Below, piece after piece: positions 23,701 to 36,529 of a DNA stretch of 64,000 nucleotides (position 1 is its first letter; each line of letters starts with the position of its first letter). The DNA lies in NCBI RefSeq assembly GCF_019578655.1, contig NC_063257.1:11160001-11224000 (forward strand), given 5' to 3'. The stretch is from Ricinus communis (Eukaryota > Streptophyta > Magnoliopsida > Malpighiales > Euphorbiaceae). A model generated the notes under the pieces. It searched no databases and had not been told where the DNA came from. It saw nothing but the letters and a program-made list of their open reading frames with translations. A program made the position numbers and the translations under genes.

Positions 23701-25260
23701 TTAATAATGTAAAGCGTACTATATAGGTTTGTAAATTATAAAATATTTATTTTAAAAAATTTTAAATTTTAAATTTTAATTAAGCTAAAAGAAACGTTTG
23801 CCATATCATCTAAACATTTCTTTATTTAAAAGTTTTAAGTTTATTTATTTATCTAATGCAAAAAAATTGGTGATATAGTTCCATAAAATGTGTACATTCC
23901 AAATTTAAATTTCAGTAATTTATTCTTATTCAGTATTTCTAAAATATGAAAATAAAGAGATAAAATATATCATCCATTCTTTTTATGTGCATGCGTGGTT
24001 AAATCTGGATAGATGATTATACAAGAATGTGCATCTATAATAGCTTGTATTTTTTTTATAAACCAGCAATTTGCTTGTACTAATATATAATTATTGATAA
24101 TTTTTTAATCTAAATTTTTAATTTAAAATATCTTATTTTGATTATAAATATATTATATTATAAAAAATAATTATATTTAACTATTATTTATTTTAATAAG
24201 CACTTAATATTATTATTATTTGACTTTAATAACTTTAAATTTAATGATTATAAAAAATAATAAAAAACATAATAGATATATAGTAAATTATTGGTATTAT
24301 ATAATCATCAATTCTTTTATTATATTTAGCTATCATTTTATTTTAATAAATACTTAACAATATCATTTTATTTTATTATTATTTAATATTATAATACATT
24401 TAATATTGTCATCTTATTTGATTATCAGTATTTAATATATATACAACTACATCAAATGCACATATTCTTAGTGAAATTTTATATGATATGACTTTATAGA
24501 ATATTGCAAAGCAAAATTTCATGAAAAGACTTAACCTTACTTTATATATATATATACATTATAAATGGTATGTAAGTTAATTAGCTAAGTAGCTAATACG
24601 CCAGGGAACTACTTTCATCTTTGTAAATTATTAAATAAAAGAAACTTATATGTATAGATTAGACCGATGCTAATTATAAAACAATTTTATATTACCTATA
24701 TTAATCTTTTCACAAATTTACAGCATTTTTTTTATATTCTTATTTACTGAAATTCAATTTAGTATCTATCTGTTTAGCATCTATCTTTTTTTTTTTTTTA
24801 ATTACACCTTAGAAATTTTTTTAAAAAAATTAAATTAAATCTAAATGGCCAATTCGATTAAAAATTTGAAAGGATTTGGGGCATCACTGCTTTTTGTTTC
24901 TATTTTATATTTATACGGTTAATTTTAATAGTTTCTATTTATTTATATTTTTACAGTTTTTTGATTTTATTTTTTGATTTTTTACTTTTTCTTGTCTTGA
25001 GATTTTCTTTTCTTTTTTCTTATTTACTCCCGTGATATTAGGATTTTAGTTTTTCTTGGACGATTCTTTCTTCAAAACTTGGCTCTATAACCGTAACACG
25101 TCAAACAATAAAAGTTTAAATGAATCTTATAAGATTTAAATGAGTACCCATTTTGAATTTAGAGAAAGAAATTCTTTGTACTTATTGGATTTTTTCTTAA
25201 TTATAGTTTTTATTCACTCATTTTTCTATAATTTTTATCACCATAATGAATTTTTATTTT
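20760..25260. other. AT-rich intergenic region
   Basis: No gene was recognised. It includes a short less AT-rich patch at 21000-21400 and the minisatellite at 21955-22445. A (TA)n run lies at 24545-24555. The open frame on the minus strand at 23354-23641 is low-complexity I/F/L coding and not convincing. Confidence 0.55.
21955..22445. repeat. Minisatellite, about 66-bp period, seven copies
   Basis: The core A(G/T)ATGAATATACACTTTA starts at 21991, 22057, 22122, 22187, 22254, 22319 and 22384, spacings of 65-67 bp. Copies also share TAATGAACCT and GTTTATGTTTA blocks. No coding role is seen. Confidence 0.9.
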
Positions 25261-28000
25261 ATACTTCCACCTTCCACTTTTCTTTGATTTCAGCAAAAAA
25301 ATAGAGCAAAAAATTCACCTTTTGATTCCCTCACACTTGCCACCCACGTCTTCTCTCCCTCCATCTTCAACTGTTTTCTCTCAGCATCCAGTCGAAAAGC
25401 CTTCATGCTTTCTAGTTCATTTTTAAGTTCATTATGGATACCTCCTAACAATGCAGAGCACATACTATTATCCCAATCAGGTGATCAACTACCATCGAGG
25501 CCATGGTGGCCTTCTGTATTCACTTCCTTTGACTCTTCCGTTTATGTTCTGCATTAGCACCATGTTGGGTTCAGAAACTAGAAACCGAAAAGAAAAGAAA
25601 CAGGAAATTCATGTTTCATTCAATTTCTTGAATTACAAACTGATAACAATTTGTCCACCCTTTATCACATGAGCTCTTCTCTAATGAAATGTAGTAATTC
25701 ATGTACTGCTTAGGGAGAAACAATTGGCAATTCCTTATTCTTGGCTACTGGTTCTGCACATTCTGCTGTTTTTAAGTCTATTATTACACGTCCTTTTCTG
25801 GTATATGGGCAAAGAAATAAAATAGTTGGAACCAAGTTGCACCTTGAAGAGCAACTACATGCTTTTTTAACAAGAGATATGCATGGTCATATTTTACATC
25901 TGATATTTCCATATCTAGAGATATGATCAACAGAAACTCTGTTGAAGTGTTTAATCTAAAAACTCATGCTTGGAATTTCAAGCTTTTATAAAAGTTCAGC
26001 ATATTTAAAGATTTGAATGCATCTATCCTTCTTCTCACCATGCCAATTTTAAAAGCTGAAAACACAGTGCGATCCCAACATCCACAATCAACCAAACCTG
26101 TAATAAGATATACACAGATTTGAGATAAGAGGAAAACCTTTATCAAGAAAGGCAGAGAGCACTATGAAAAGAGGAGGAACACTGTCATGTGAAAAATCAG
26201 AATACACACACAGAGAGTGACAAGTGCTAATAATGCTGCTATGCTTTTCTCTTTTATTCTTTCTCCATTTTCATAATGTCTTCTCCAACTCTTTTTTCCT
26301 TTCCTTCTTTCCTCAAGTGAAAAGAAATCAAAATATTAAAATATTTATTGAAATTTTATTTACTCCAGACGTGATCTTGACTTTAATAAGAAGTCCAGCT
26401 AGCCAAGTTATAGCGTTATGGTCCACTTCCTTAATCCATAAATCAAGGTTCTCTTCCATGTTGACCTGCACTGCCTCATTTTCTTTTGAGCTTAATACAA
26501 GTGGCTCTTTTAAGAAAAAAATTAATTTATCTAATAATTTAAGCCATGTTGCGGGTGATAAAATACTATGATCATCTTCCGTCGAATGTAATTAAAAAAT
26601 TTAATACAGTGGTGTATCTAAAATTCAAATTTAAAATCTTAATTAAAATAAAAAAATATATTTATATCTTATCAATATACTTTTGAGTAAAAAAAAATTT
26701 ACTATTTTAATATTTAATATTATTTTCTATTTAATTAAATTTCTAACTTCTAAAACCTTTTATATAATTTCAGTCCATTGCTTGCTCAGCAATTGCAGAT
26801 CGCTTGAATCCTAACCGGTAAGCAATATCCTTTTAAGTTTTGGCTGATTCATATATATTTTCTGCAAGTTCTAATCATGTCTGAAGGGTCAACTTATGAC
26901 TGGACGATGGCTCCATGCACTTGTTTTCTCTAGTGGTGTTTCTTTACATTTCAAGCTGAACTCCATGTGCATAAATCTCAATTACACATGTTATCTTTAT
27001 ATGTGATCGTGCATTGGTCTAAAATACTAATTGATAAAAAATGGAAAAGTAATAACAAATAAACATAAGCTATATAAAATAGACCCTATTGTATAAATTG
27101 AGTATTATGTTCGGTTCTTTTGACAATTTTGATTAATTGCCTAAACATGAAACACACTAATATTAGTGTGTAAAATACGAAAGGATCCACATGACACCTC
27201 TTTTGTCCGTTGACAACTAAACTCATTATCTTTACCAGACATTAGTAAAATTAAAGTTTTTCATTCCTAATCTATTTACAAAATTGATTTTAGGTTTAGT
27301 AATTTTTTTTATTAATATGAACATTTAATTTAGATTAAGAAAACCAACCAACTTTGTTACGCTTTATTGTATGTGCCTACACACTTAAAATACTAACACT
27401 AGTTAGTGTCATATCAGGTTAAATTAAACACAACAAGTTTTGAGCAGTCTAGTCAATTGACCTAAATTGTCATATCGCTTTGTTTTTGGCTAAATTGACC
27501 AAAGCTTTAAAAAATGAACATAATGGTAAAAATGCTATAAAGTTTAGATTTCTTTTTACACCAGTAGGCCTAAAAGATGAAGCTAAAAAGATAACGACAT
27601 CTGGTGATTTTAATTATTATTCTTTTAATTTTAACAAAAATGGTCAGAATAAAAAGCATTTATAATTGGTCTAATTACCAATTAAATTCTGATTATAATT
27701 TTTAACAATTTTATCTAATTATTTCAATATTGTAAAATAAATATTCTCGAACGGTTAACTAAATCATTGGTCTTTTTAGATAGAAAACCGAAATTGAAAA
27801 CTAATAATTTTTAAAAAACTAAAACGAAAACTATTGGTTCAATTAACCTATCTTATCAATTTGATTTTATAGTTTTAGACCAGTTTTTCAATTTCATCAA
27901 TCACCTCAATTAAATACTAAAACTCTTTTATTATATTGTTAAGAAGCAAAAACCTAACAACTACAAAGATAAGATAAATACATTAATAAAATGTATGAAC
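25261..28000. other. Intergenic region with unassigned low-AT patches
   Basis: Patches at 25300-25900, 26040-26560 and 26760-26960 are less AT-rich and include an exon-like 48-nt stretch (about 26773-26819) with AG before and GTAAGC after. The open frames are short and match no family I recognise. Decayed gene pieces are possible. Confidence 0.4.
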
Positions 28001-28019
28001 AAATCAAAATGATCCCACC

Positions 28020-28130
28020 TAGGGTGCTAGTTTCGTGATTGGATGGCTTTCACCAAGTGGCTCAAGATTATGGATTTGAATCTTGGGAGGAACAGTTTTT
28101 TAGTTGAATCTCCTTGCCTAGCCTCGAGGT
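28020..28130 (+). repeat. Possible SINE (tRNA-like head)
   Basis: The segment has a box-B-like GGATTTGAATCTTGG at about 28071 and a box-A-like TGGATGGCTTTC upstream. This resembles the internal pol III promoter of plant SINEs. No poly-A/T tail or target duplication could be fixed. Confidence 0.3.
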
Positions 28131-28374
28131 TAGTATTGCAGTAACAAACTTAGATCATGTCCAAGTTAGCTATGACTCTATGAACATTTTATAATGGAGG
28201 AGAATCTATATAGTCATGTCACCAAGGGTTACTATCACAAATCCCTCTATATTTCTCTTTTTTTTGACATATAAAAAAAAAGTCAAAGTGATAAAATTAC
28301 CATCTCAAAACATTAAAAATTTCTTGATTGTTTTAAGATTAAATAATTTGAATCTTAAACAAAGCCTAACAAAA

Positions 28375-28651
28375 GGATAAATTACATTTATAGTCACTAA
28401 ATAAAAATATATCAAACCTTCAATTTATAACTAAATGGTTACTGAAGTTTTTTTTTAATAATATTGATGAGTTTTTTCAGTAAATATGATGAAAAATTAC
28501 ATGGGTGGTTACCGAACTTTATACTTTATAATAAATGGTACTAAAATTTTAATTTTAAAAAATATATAAGCGGTACCTTTTTGTAATAAATCAAATATTT
28601 GATACATTTTTACAAAGTGCAAAGTTTAGTGACTATATATGTAATTTACCC
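28375..28651. mobile_element. MITE with about 27-bp terminal inverted repeats
   Basis: The left end GGATAAATTACATTTATAG and the reverse complement of the right end, GGGTAAATTACATATATAG, differ at two positions. Both continue into TCACTAAA. The 277-bp body is AT-rich and non-coding. The target duplication is not clear. Similar internal blocks occur in TNL intron 1. Confidence 0.7.
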
Positions 28652-29725
28652 ACTAGGTGTGCCTAAAACATTCACCGTTGTATTATTAAAATTAAGAGTT
28701 CGCAATGATTTAGTTACAAATTAAAGATTTGATACTTTTCTGTTATAAATTGGCGATGTAACTCACCCCCTACCAAAGTAAATAGTAAATGGTGAAGAAG
28801 TAATAAAAGAAAAGAAATTAAAATAATTGAACTAAGAAAAAGTAATAAAAGAAATTTGAAATCAGCACTATTCTTCTAATTAAAGGACATGTATAAAAAC
28901 ATTACTAATGATTGTAAAAATTTCGGAAAAAAATGATGATAATAAAATTTTAAATATTAGAATTCTTGAACAATAATTGTATAGATAAAAAGTACAAAGT
29001 GATTAAAATTTCATGTCAAAATCTAAAAGAAATTATTTATAAGTGTCATAATCAAACCTTAGAAATAGCAATTCTACATGAAAAATACCTTCCATCGATA
29101 ACTTAGTTTTTATGAAACAAAGAGTCTTAATTTTTTATTAAAATTCCATCTTCATGTACAGTTTACACGGTTTAAAGGGCAATTTTTTCCTTATACTTGC
29201 CAATAGAACCAAAATATATATTTTTTAGTCAGTCACAAGCGCTAGAACATCAATCGTGTTTGATAAATGTAATGAAGAAAAGATTTTATATATTAGATGA
29301 TGATTGAAATGTATAGAGAATGCTCTATATATAGATTACAATATGCCCAAGTATGAGAAGCAATATGAGAATATACATAAGAATATTTATAACGGTGACT
29401 TAGGAGTATAACTAAGGTTAAATTAAGCTAAAATGTATGCAAGATTTGGTTTCATTACATATATCCCTCGGTTTTCCTTTTGGTTGTTGGTCAACCAGAT
29501 GACTAAATTAATAATAACATATAGAAAAGTGTGAAGGGGAACATTAATAACATAAATTAATAATTAATTGAGTTACTTAAGTCATTCATTAATTTAATTT
29601 AATGATAATATTATTAATAGTTTATTAAGTACATGTCTAGCTCTAGAAGTCTAACTCTATTAGAATTTTTAAAATTTGTTATAATATTTAATATTAAACT
29701 ATTAAAAGTATTAAAAATCAAGAAG

Positions 29726-29956
29726 TGTTAGGAGTGCTTAAGCTTGTGTTAGTTATTTTGCCAGTGTTGTTAGTTAAAGAGGATGCTTGTCTTGTTATTA
29801 ATGGTTAGAAATTGATTAGTTAGGGTAATATATTGTAATCATAACATTCAACTCATTATTGGTCAGTTCAATAACAACAAACAATTTTATATTTCTCTAG
29901 TTAGATTCTTTCAATTCCCTCTTTCTTAAGGTTTTTTTCTTGTCTGATTTTCATCA
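29726..29956 (+). repeat. 5' LTR of decayed Copia
   Basis: It begins TGTTAGGAGTGC and ends TTTTCATCA immediately before TGGTATCATAGC. The short length and TG..CA ends fit Copia LTRs. Confidence 0.65.
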
Positions 29957-31490
29957 TGGTATCATAGCTGCAAATTGATCATTCCATGGAAAGTACAAGT
30001 AAAGAGCCTCAAGTATCTTCAATTTCTTCTTGACGTTTTGCTCTGGTTAGTTTCACACATTCTTTGTTTGTGAAGCTTGATATTAAGAAATTTTTTGATC
30101 TAGAAACAAGTTGTTTCTGCCATTTAAGGCCATGGTTTGCAGCGATGCATTTCCTCTAGTGAAACACCTCCAAAGTTTGATACAACTCAAGATGTAGTAA
30201 CTAGCAACGTTTCAACTGAATTTAAAGAATAGGGACAACAAGATCAATTACTAATGTCCTGAATTCTTTCTTTTATTTCTGTGTGAGAATTATTTTCAGA
30301 TTTGGCACAAACTTCAGTAGTATTTTGCTTCCCAAACTCATGCAAAAGTTAGCCAGTTCAAGGCTGAGCTTCAAGACATTAAGAAAGGATATTTACTTGC
30401 AAATGAATACTTGTCTAAGATAAAAGCTATAATTGATGCTCTAGCATCTGTTGGAGATGTGCTTTCTGAAAAGAACACGTTGATGCAATTTTAGATGGCT
30501 TAACATCTGAGATTGATGTCTTTATCATTTCTTTAACAACAAGATCAGAAGGTTTTTCTATTGATGAAGTTGAAGCTTTACTAATGGCTCAAAAACCAAT
30601 GATTGAAAAGACATTATAAGACTTTAAATTCTTCTCCAATTGCTTTTTTTTTTATTAATAATACAATTTTTATCTTTTTGGAAGTCCAAGATCTAATCTT
30701 GATCAAGGCAATTATTTTGGGAATTACAATTCTAATTTTTGTGGTAGAGGAAATTATAATGCTTTTCATGGTAATTATTCAGGAGGCAGAAGTTATTTTT
30801 CTAGAGGCTATGGAGGTGGTAGAGGTAGAGGTCACTCTCCTAACTGTAGTATAACTCAATGTTATTTGTGTGGTAGACTTGGTCATCTGGTTGACAAGTG
30901 ATATTATCGATTTGGTCGCAGTTTTACTGGACCAGAAAACTTTCAAGACTAATAGCAACGTCCTTCAATTAATGCATATAATTCACAACATGCTCCAGAT
31001 GATACTTGTTCTTCTTTTGGTGGTCATCACACAACATATCTAACTCATACTCATGCTTCCTCATCATCTAGTCCATTTTGTGGTTAAACATTTGTTTTCC
31101 CTCATCCAAAGTTTTCTAATCACAACTGGTATCCTGATTTTGGTGCATCAAGTGATATGACTCCTCAAGCTAATAATCTGATGCGGAGTGCAGCAAATCA
31201 TGGACCATAAGAGGTTCAAGTTGGAAATAAAAAAAAGGTTTGGCTATTCAACATATTGCTTGTCTACATTTAGATCTCCTTTTCATTTTAAACTTCTTTC
31301 TTTAACTCGATTACTTCATCTTCCTTTTATTACCAAGAATTTACTTAGTGTTTCTAAATTTGCTTAAGACAATCAAGTATTCTTTGAGTTTATAAAGGAT
31401 TAGGAATCTAAAGCTGTATTGATGCAATTCCAGTTTATTGGTTCAAGATCCTATACTACTTTTGTTGCTACTCCTATTGCATCAGATAAG
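29726..31490 (+). mobile_element. Decayed Copia element: LTR, gag and start of pol
   Basis: A 231-bp LTR (29726-29956, TG..CA) is followed directly by a primer site TGGTATCATAGC (one mismatch) and a broken gag. A zinc knuckle C-x2-C-x4-H at 30860-30901 has its last cysteine replaced by a TGA stop. Further on, a protease box reads D-F-G-A-S, and a pre-integrase block N-L-L-S-V-S-K-F is visible near 31340. Many stops and frame changes. Nothing of RT or RNase H follows. Confidence 0.75.
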
Positions 31491-31499
31491 TGAATGATA

Positions 31500-31790
31500 T
31501 TCTCTGAACCAAGCACATTCAACTTTGAAGTTCCTACAACTCCACAGCCAAACAACCAAAAGGCGTCTCATATGATTAGTTCCAACTCTTTACATAGATA
31601 TCATCAACCATTCCCCATCCCATTTCAATGTACAATTCGATTCATTCATGTACCACTATACCTTAGAGTGCTGCCATTCTAGAAGCCTGTCAGAAGCCGC
31701 TCCTTGTTCAAGCATCCTATCTTTGCCCTGGCGTTCACTTTCTACCCTCATCGGGCAGCTTCTCTAGGTCTTGCTGTTACACAAATGCAT
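31500..31790 (-). mobile_element. TRIM-type element fragment (minus orientation)
   Basis: The reverse complement of 31604-31790 matches 42130-42312 plus-strand, including GGAGCGGCTTCTG and CATGAATGAATCGAATTG. 31504-31604 matches 41851-41945. Together they give part of an LTR and the short internal region of one element family present twice in opposite orientation about 10.4 kb apart. Confidence 0.7.
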
Positions 31791-31799
31791 TTTTAATCC

Positions 31800-33314
31800 C
31801 TTGTATTGATGACTTAAATGGTCCTTAATTAAAACAAAAATAAAAGCATAATGGCTCAATAGGACAAACAAAAATCTCATAAAATATGTATAAAAAGTCC
31901 TTTATAAAATTAAAAAATAAAAGTGCAAGGGCTCAATACAACAAATTAAAATTTTAACGGCTCAATAAAATAAAATAGAAAAGTACAAGGTATTAATAAT
32001 AAGTATTGCCTTTAATATCTATATTTATATCTATATCTATATATATGAAAGCAATATTTTAACATTATTTTCTCTCTCGTATATGGCATATTATATGAAT
32101 TCTTAGCTATTTTTCTTAATTTTTAGAGAATTAATCATTTTAATTTCTTTTACTATTTTATATAAAGTATTATATATAATTTTAACACCTTAATAATGAT
32201 ATATAATTATTTCACTTTTCTCCACCTTTTTTAATTCTTTTTCATAACTTCCACATAGCAGTATTATATGAATCCTAAGCTATTCTTCTTAATTCTTAGA
32301 GAATTAATCACTTTAGTATATGAAAGTAATGTTTTAAAAATATTTTCTCTCTTAATTAGTCATTTTAATATTTTAATTATATGATTCCTAAGATGTTTCT
32401 CTTAATTCTTAGAGAATTAGTCATCTTAATATTTTTTTACTATTTTATATAAAGTATTATATAGAACTTTAACACCTTAATTATTATATGTAATTATCAC
32501 TTTCCTCACCTTTTTGAATTCTTTTTCATAACCTTTTTGAATTCTTTTTCATAACTTCTACATGGCATATTATATAAGCTATTTTTCTTAATTCTTAGAG
32601 AATTAATTATTTTTATATTTTTTAATTATTTTATACGAAATATTATATTACAACTTTAACATCTTAATTATGATATGTAATTATTTCACTTTTTTCTATC
32701 TTCTTGAATTCTTTTTCATAACTTCCACTTTAGATCATTTTTTTAAGTATTGTATTGCTATATAAAAAAACTAAATTATAAATATTAATTATTTTATAAT
32801 CCTCTTTTTCAAATTATTTTTTAATTTTAGATTTTGGTTATTTTTTAAAATTTATATTTTCATAATGTAATAATTATCTTATTAATTAAAGATTTTTTTT
32901 TGTTTACACATCACATTTGTACTCATTTATACCATTTTTCTCTCTTTTCATTCTATCTTACATATATTTTATTGAGATTATTTTGATAGAGTTTAGTTTC
33001 AAGTAAAAGGACTTTGTTAATAAAATTAATTATATATTAATAAATAAAGCAACTTTCATGTATTTATTTAAAAATAAATTCTAAATAGATTTTTATGCAA
33101 TTTAATAAATCTATGTATGAGAATAATATTTTTAATATTATTTTTCTCTATCCTCCATGGCATTTCATATGATTTTTAAACTATTTTCTTTAAAGTTTTA
33201 GAGAATTAATCTATTCTATCATATTTTTCTACTATTTCAAAAAGTATTATGTTACAGCTTCCAATATTTTAATTAGAATATTTAATCTTATACCCTTTTA
33301 GATTCTTATTTATA
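31800..33314. repeat. Imperfect AT-rich tandem array
   Basis: Blocks such as TTCTTAATTCTTAGAGAATTA, TATTTTATATAAAGTATTATAT and AATTCTTTTTCATAACTTC recur several times between about 32090 and 33300 at roughly 110-190 bp spacing. The same type of sequence resumes after 34699, so the gypsy solo LTR inserted into the array. Confidence 0.6.
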
Positions 33315-33318
33315 ACTT

Positions 33319-34698
33319 TGGTCACGGGCACACATATCATGTATTTAAAGTGTTTTCTGGCAGGTCTTGGATCGTTTTACGGGGGTAAATGTCCATATTT
33401 TAGGAGAGGTTTTGCCGAATTTTTAGTAGAATTTATCCGAGTCAAGATTTTTAGATAGTCAATCCTAAGAGTCTAGACCTAGGGTTAATTATCAAATATT
33501 TCAACGTTATTGATTAATTGTTTTCCGTGATTAGATAATCCGTCAGTTCGGCTCGCTCCACCCCAGGCATCGGAGCAGAGCTAGGAGGTCGTCAGATCTG
33601 TGAGTTAAAATCATATATCTATTCACCTGTTATGCTAAGATTTTATGTGATAGTTTTAATTAACCAATTTAATATTTTAATTATTTTTTAATCACTATTC
33701 ATATATGTTTCATTTGTTGCATTGTGGTTTTGTGTTGTCGCGTTGATTCAGAATGGGATGGCTGTAGAACACATTATTTGATGAGTGCACCGATATGAGT
33801 CTGAGACTGATAGCAAAAAGGTAAAAGGGTAAAATTAAAAAGGTAAATTTGGAACTTGTCCTGGTCGAGCGTTGCTCTCTGAGCTTAGCAGAGGGTGTTT
33901 ACCGGAGTAAAATTTCTTGGTCGAGCATTGCTCTCTAGGCGCCGGCTTATTTGGAAACTTAACTGACCGAACTAGATTTAAGGTCCATGGTCGAGCTTCA
34001 CTCTCTGAGCGCCAGTCTTATTCGAGTAAGAGAGCCGAAAGGCTAAGATTGTTAGTGATAATTAAGTGGCTGAGCTGGATTTAAGGACCCTGATCGAGCT
34101 TCGCTCTTTGGGTGTCAGTTCTGTTAGAATGAGAGTCGAGATGTTAGTGTTGAGAGTAGAGTTCTGCTGAGGTACTCCCGTAGTATGTGGAAGTTGTTTT
34201 TATTTAAGCATAGCATGACATGCTTATTTTTGCATGACTTAATGTTTATTTCAAATTAAATAAATATGCTATTGGAATGTTTGTAATTGTTTTTTTTGAT
34301 ATATGATTTTAACTCACTCTCGAGACTGACAGTCTCAATTTCACTGTTTTTCAGGTGATTGTTAGTCTTTCCGCAGTTCTTATCTAGCAGCCTGACTCCT
34401 TCATCATCGGGTTGATATATTTGATTTTGGTATGTTTGACTTGTAAAATCTTAGATTCTCTGCAGTAGAAATAATAGACTTATCAGTTGTAAATTTATAT
34501 AGTTTCGGGTCTTGCCTAATTCTACTGGCAGACCGAATTAAATATGTAGAATTTAATGGTTAAGATAAATTGAGACATCAGTAATATTATATCAGATTTA
34601 ATTAAGTTAGTGATTGTCACGCTTACTACGGAATTCGGTGGCCTTACGCCTACCCATTTCCTAGTGCCGGTCACGGGCCCACAGATCGAGTCGTGACA
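33319..34698 (-). mobile_element. Solo LTR of a Ty3/gypsy element (1.38 kb)
   Basis: Read on the minus strand it begins TGTCACGACTCGATCTGTGG, the classic start of a plant gypsy LTR family, and ends GTGACCA. Flanks ACTT (33315-33318 and 34699-34702) match as a short target duplication. No internal region is present, so it is a recombined solo LTR. It contains a four-fold repeat of a GGTCGAGC..GCTCTCTG motif at about 33864, 33913, 33989 and 34092. Confidence 0.75.
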
Positions 34699-34702
34699 AC
34701 TT

Positions 34703-35441
34703 TCACTTTGAATGATTTACTTTTTAAATATTGTATTATAATATGCAACACCTTAGTTATAAATTTTAAGTACTTAATAACTCTTTTTTTTTCAAATTCT
34801 TCTTTTACAATTTTAATTTTCGATTAGATTTTCTATTATCATAGTTAAATAACTATCTTATCAATTAAAAAACTAATTTAATTATAATATTCTATTCATT
34901 TATACCTTTCACCCCTTATTGTGTTTTATTTTAAATATATTTCAACGAGATTATTTTGACATAGTTCAATTTCAAATAAAGAGTTTAGTTGATTAAAAAT
35001 GAGCTTTTAGGTTAGATTTTATGAAATTTAGTAAATTAAAAAACAACATAAAATATTTTTATTTTATTATATGTAAAGTAAGAAAATATTACTGAATTAT
35101 ATGCTAAAAATATATAAAATATTAAATCAACAAAAAGATATTAAAAAATAAATAAAATAATCTAAATTAAATTAAGTAGTAATATAACAATTTAATTTGA
35201 TTCAGTTTACATTAAAAATTTAGTTTATTTAATTTTATGAAATACTCTTGTTTATTTAATTTCATATAGATGTATATGAATATAGAAAAAGAAAAAGAAA
35301 TAGTTTAGACTGTAGAAAATTATTAAATTATGTAAAAAGAGATAATAGACTTTTTTTAGTGAATGAATTTATTATTATTAAAATTAATAAATACTTAAAA
35401 ATTTAAAAAGATATAACATGTTTATATATCTAATAAAAGAC

Positions 35442-35482
<41 letters not shown>

Positions 35483-35935
35483 TAGTCAATTAGTTTTTTC
35501 TAAATTTTTATGGTATAGTATTAATTAATTTTAATTTTAATATTTATATAATTTTTATTAATATTAAAATTAAAACACTCATACGGCCAGGCAATTATCT
35601 ACTATAAACTCAAACATACCCCAGACTAGATTAATATTTTCTCTCATGCATTCATGAACTTAATTTAATTATTGGAGGATTATTTTTCTTGGTACTAAAA
35701 ATTATTTTTTTTTAGATTACGATAATAGTAAAATTTAAGAGTTGGTAATTATTAACTTAATTTAATTATTTTTTTTGAGTGGTAATTAAATAGACCACTT
35801 TTTTTTATGATAGTTAAATATAGTCTCTAAATTACTTTTTTTTTAAATATATTATCTATCTTATTGCACTAAAACTATAAGACATATCCAATAAGTATCG
35901 AGCCTTTAATTTTTTTTTCCCTTTAGTGCCATTAG
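34703..35935. other. AT-rich intergenic sequence
   Basis: No gene was seen. It contains continuation of the AT tandem sequence and a (TA)n run at 35443-35479. Confidence 0.6.
35443..35479. repeat. (TA)n microsatellite
   Basis: Uninterrupted TA dinucleotides, about 18 units. Confidence 0.95.
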
Positions 35936-35939
35936 TAAA

Positions 35940-36068
35940 TATAATGTGGCACCGCCACGTCATCAAAATCTAAAAAGATTCCTAATAGGATAGACCCAAC
36001 AAGAAATAAGAAATGTGATACTTAAATAAAAGTAAAGGTTTAATATCTGCATCATATCACTGATAAAC
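35940..36068 (+). promoter_or_regulatory. Possible pararetroviral promoter
   Basis: Just upstream of the repeat start lies a palindrome GTGGC-ACC-GCCAC (35946-35958) overlapping ACGTCA (35957-35962), an as-1/bZIP-like site of the kind found in caulimovirus promoters. An AT-rich TTAAATAAAAG follows at about 36022. If the repeat start at 36069 is the RNA start, spacing to the AT box is about 45 bp, rather long. This is inference only. Confidence 0.35.
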
Positions 36069-36330
36069 ACTTTCCTCTTGTATTCTTATCTTCCTCTTGT
36101 AAGTTATATTTTTTCAGTTCAAAGCTTTCAAAGTTTGTTTAAATTTTGTATATTTGTTTCAAAGTTTATGTTCAAAGTCTGTAATCATCAATAAAGTTCA
36201 TTAAAGTTCATCTATCATCTTCTTTATCTCCCCTTTTAAGATTTAACAAGCGTATGCTCTGTGCTTGCCTCGTTGAGGATCTTGCACACCAGAAACTTGT
36301 TGATCTGTTTTTGTATTTTTCTCTGTCTTG
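36069..36330 (+). repeat. Left LTR-like leader repeat of the caulimovirus-like unit
   Basis: 262 bp, about 97% identical to 40814-41073. It contains AATAAA at 36190-36195 and ends at the primer site. It behaves like the R-U5 part of an LTR or the terminally redundant leader of a pararetroviral RNA. Confidence 0.85.
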
Positions 36331-36340
36331 GTATCAGAGC
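36329..36340 (+). other. Primer-binding site, tRNA-Met type
   Basis: TGGTATCAGAGC, followed by CAATTGGGTTCC. Caulimoviridae also use tRNA-Met. The right-hand repeat ends exactly where this site would start. Confidence 0.85.
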
Positions 36341-36529
36341 CAATTGGGTTCCGGGAAAGAAGCATCATCGGCATAAAGAAGATTTTAAACTCATTTTAAT
36401 CTGCATTATATCACTGATAAATAAGCACTGTTCATTTATGCACAGTAGTAAGTCCCGTCTGGTGTAAGGGCAGTAAAACTGGTCGCTTAGTTCATGCTTG
36501 TTTAGAAAGTAATTTTGGTTTATTTTAAA

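Noticed and set aside
25451..26571. Several 60-115 codon frames
   Set aside because: No recognisable domain and no consistent exon model. Kept only as a region note.
26773..26819. Exon-like 48-nt stretch with AG before and GTAAGC after
   Set aside because: Too short to assign. No neighbouring exon was found.
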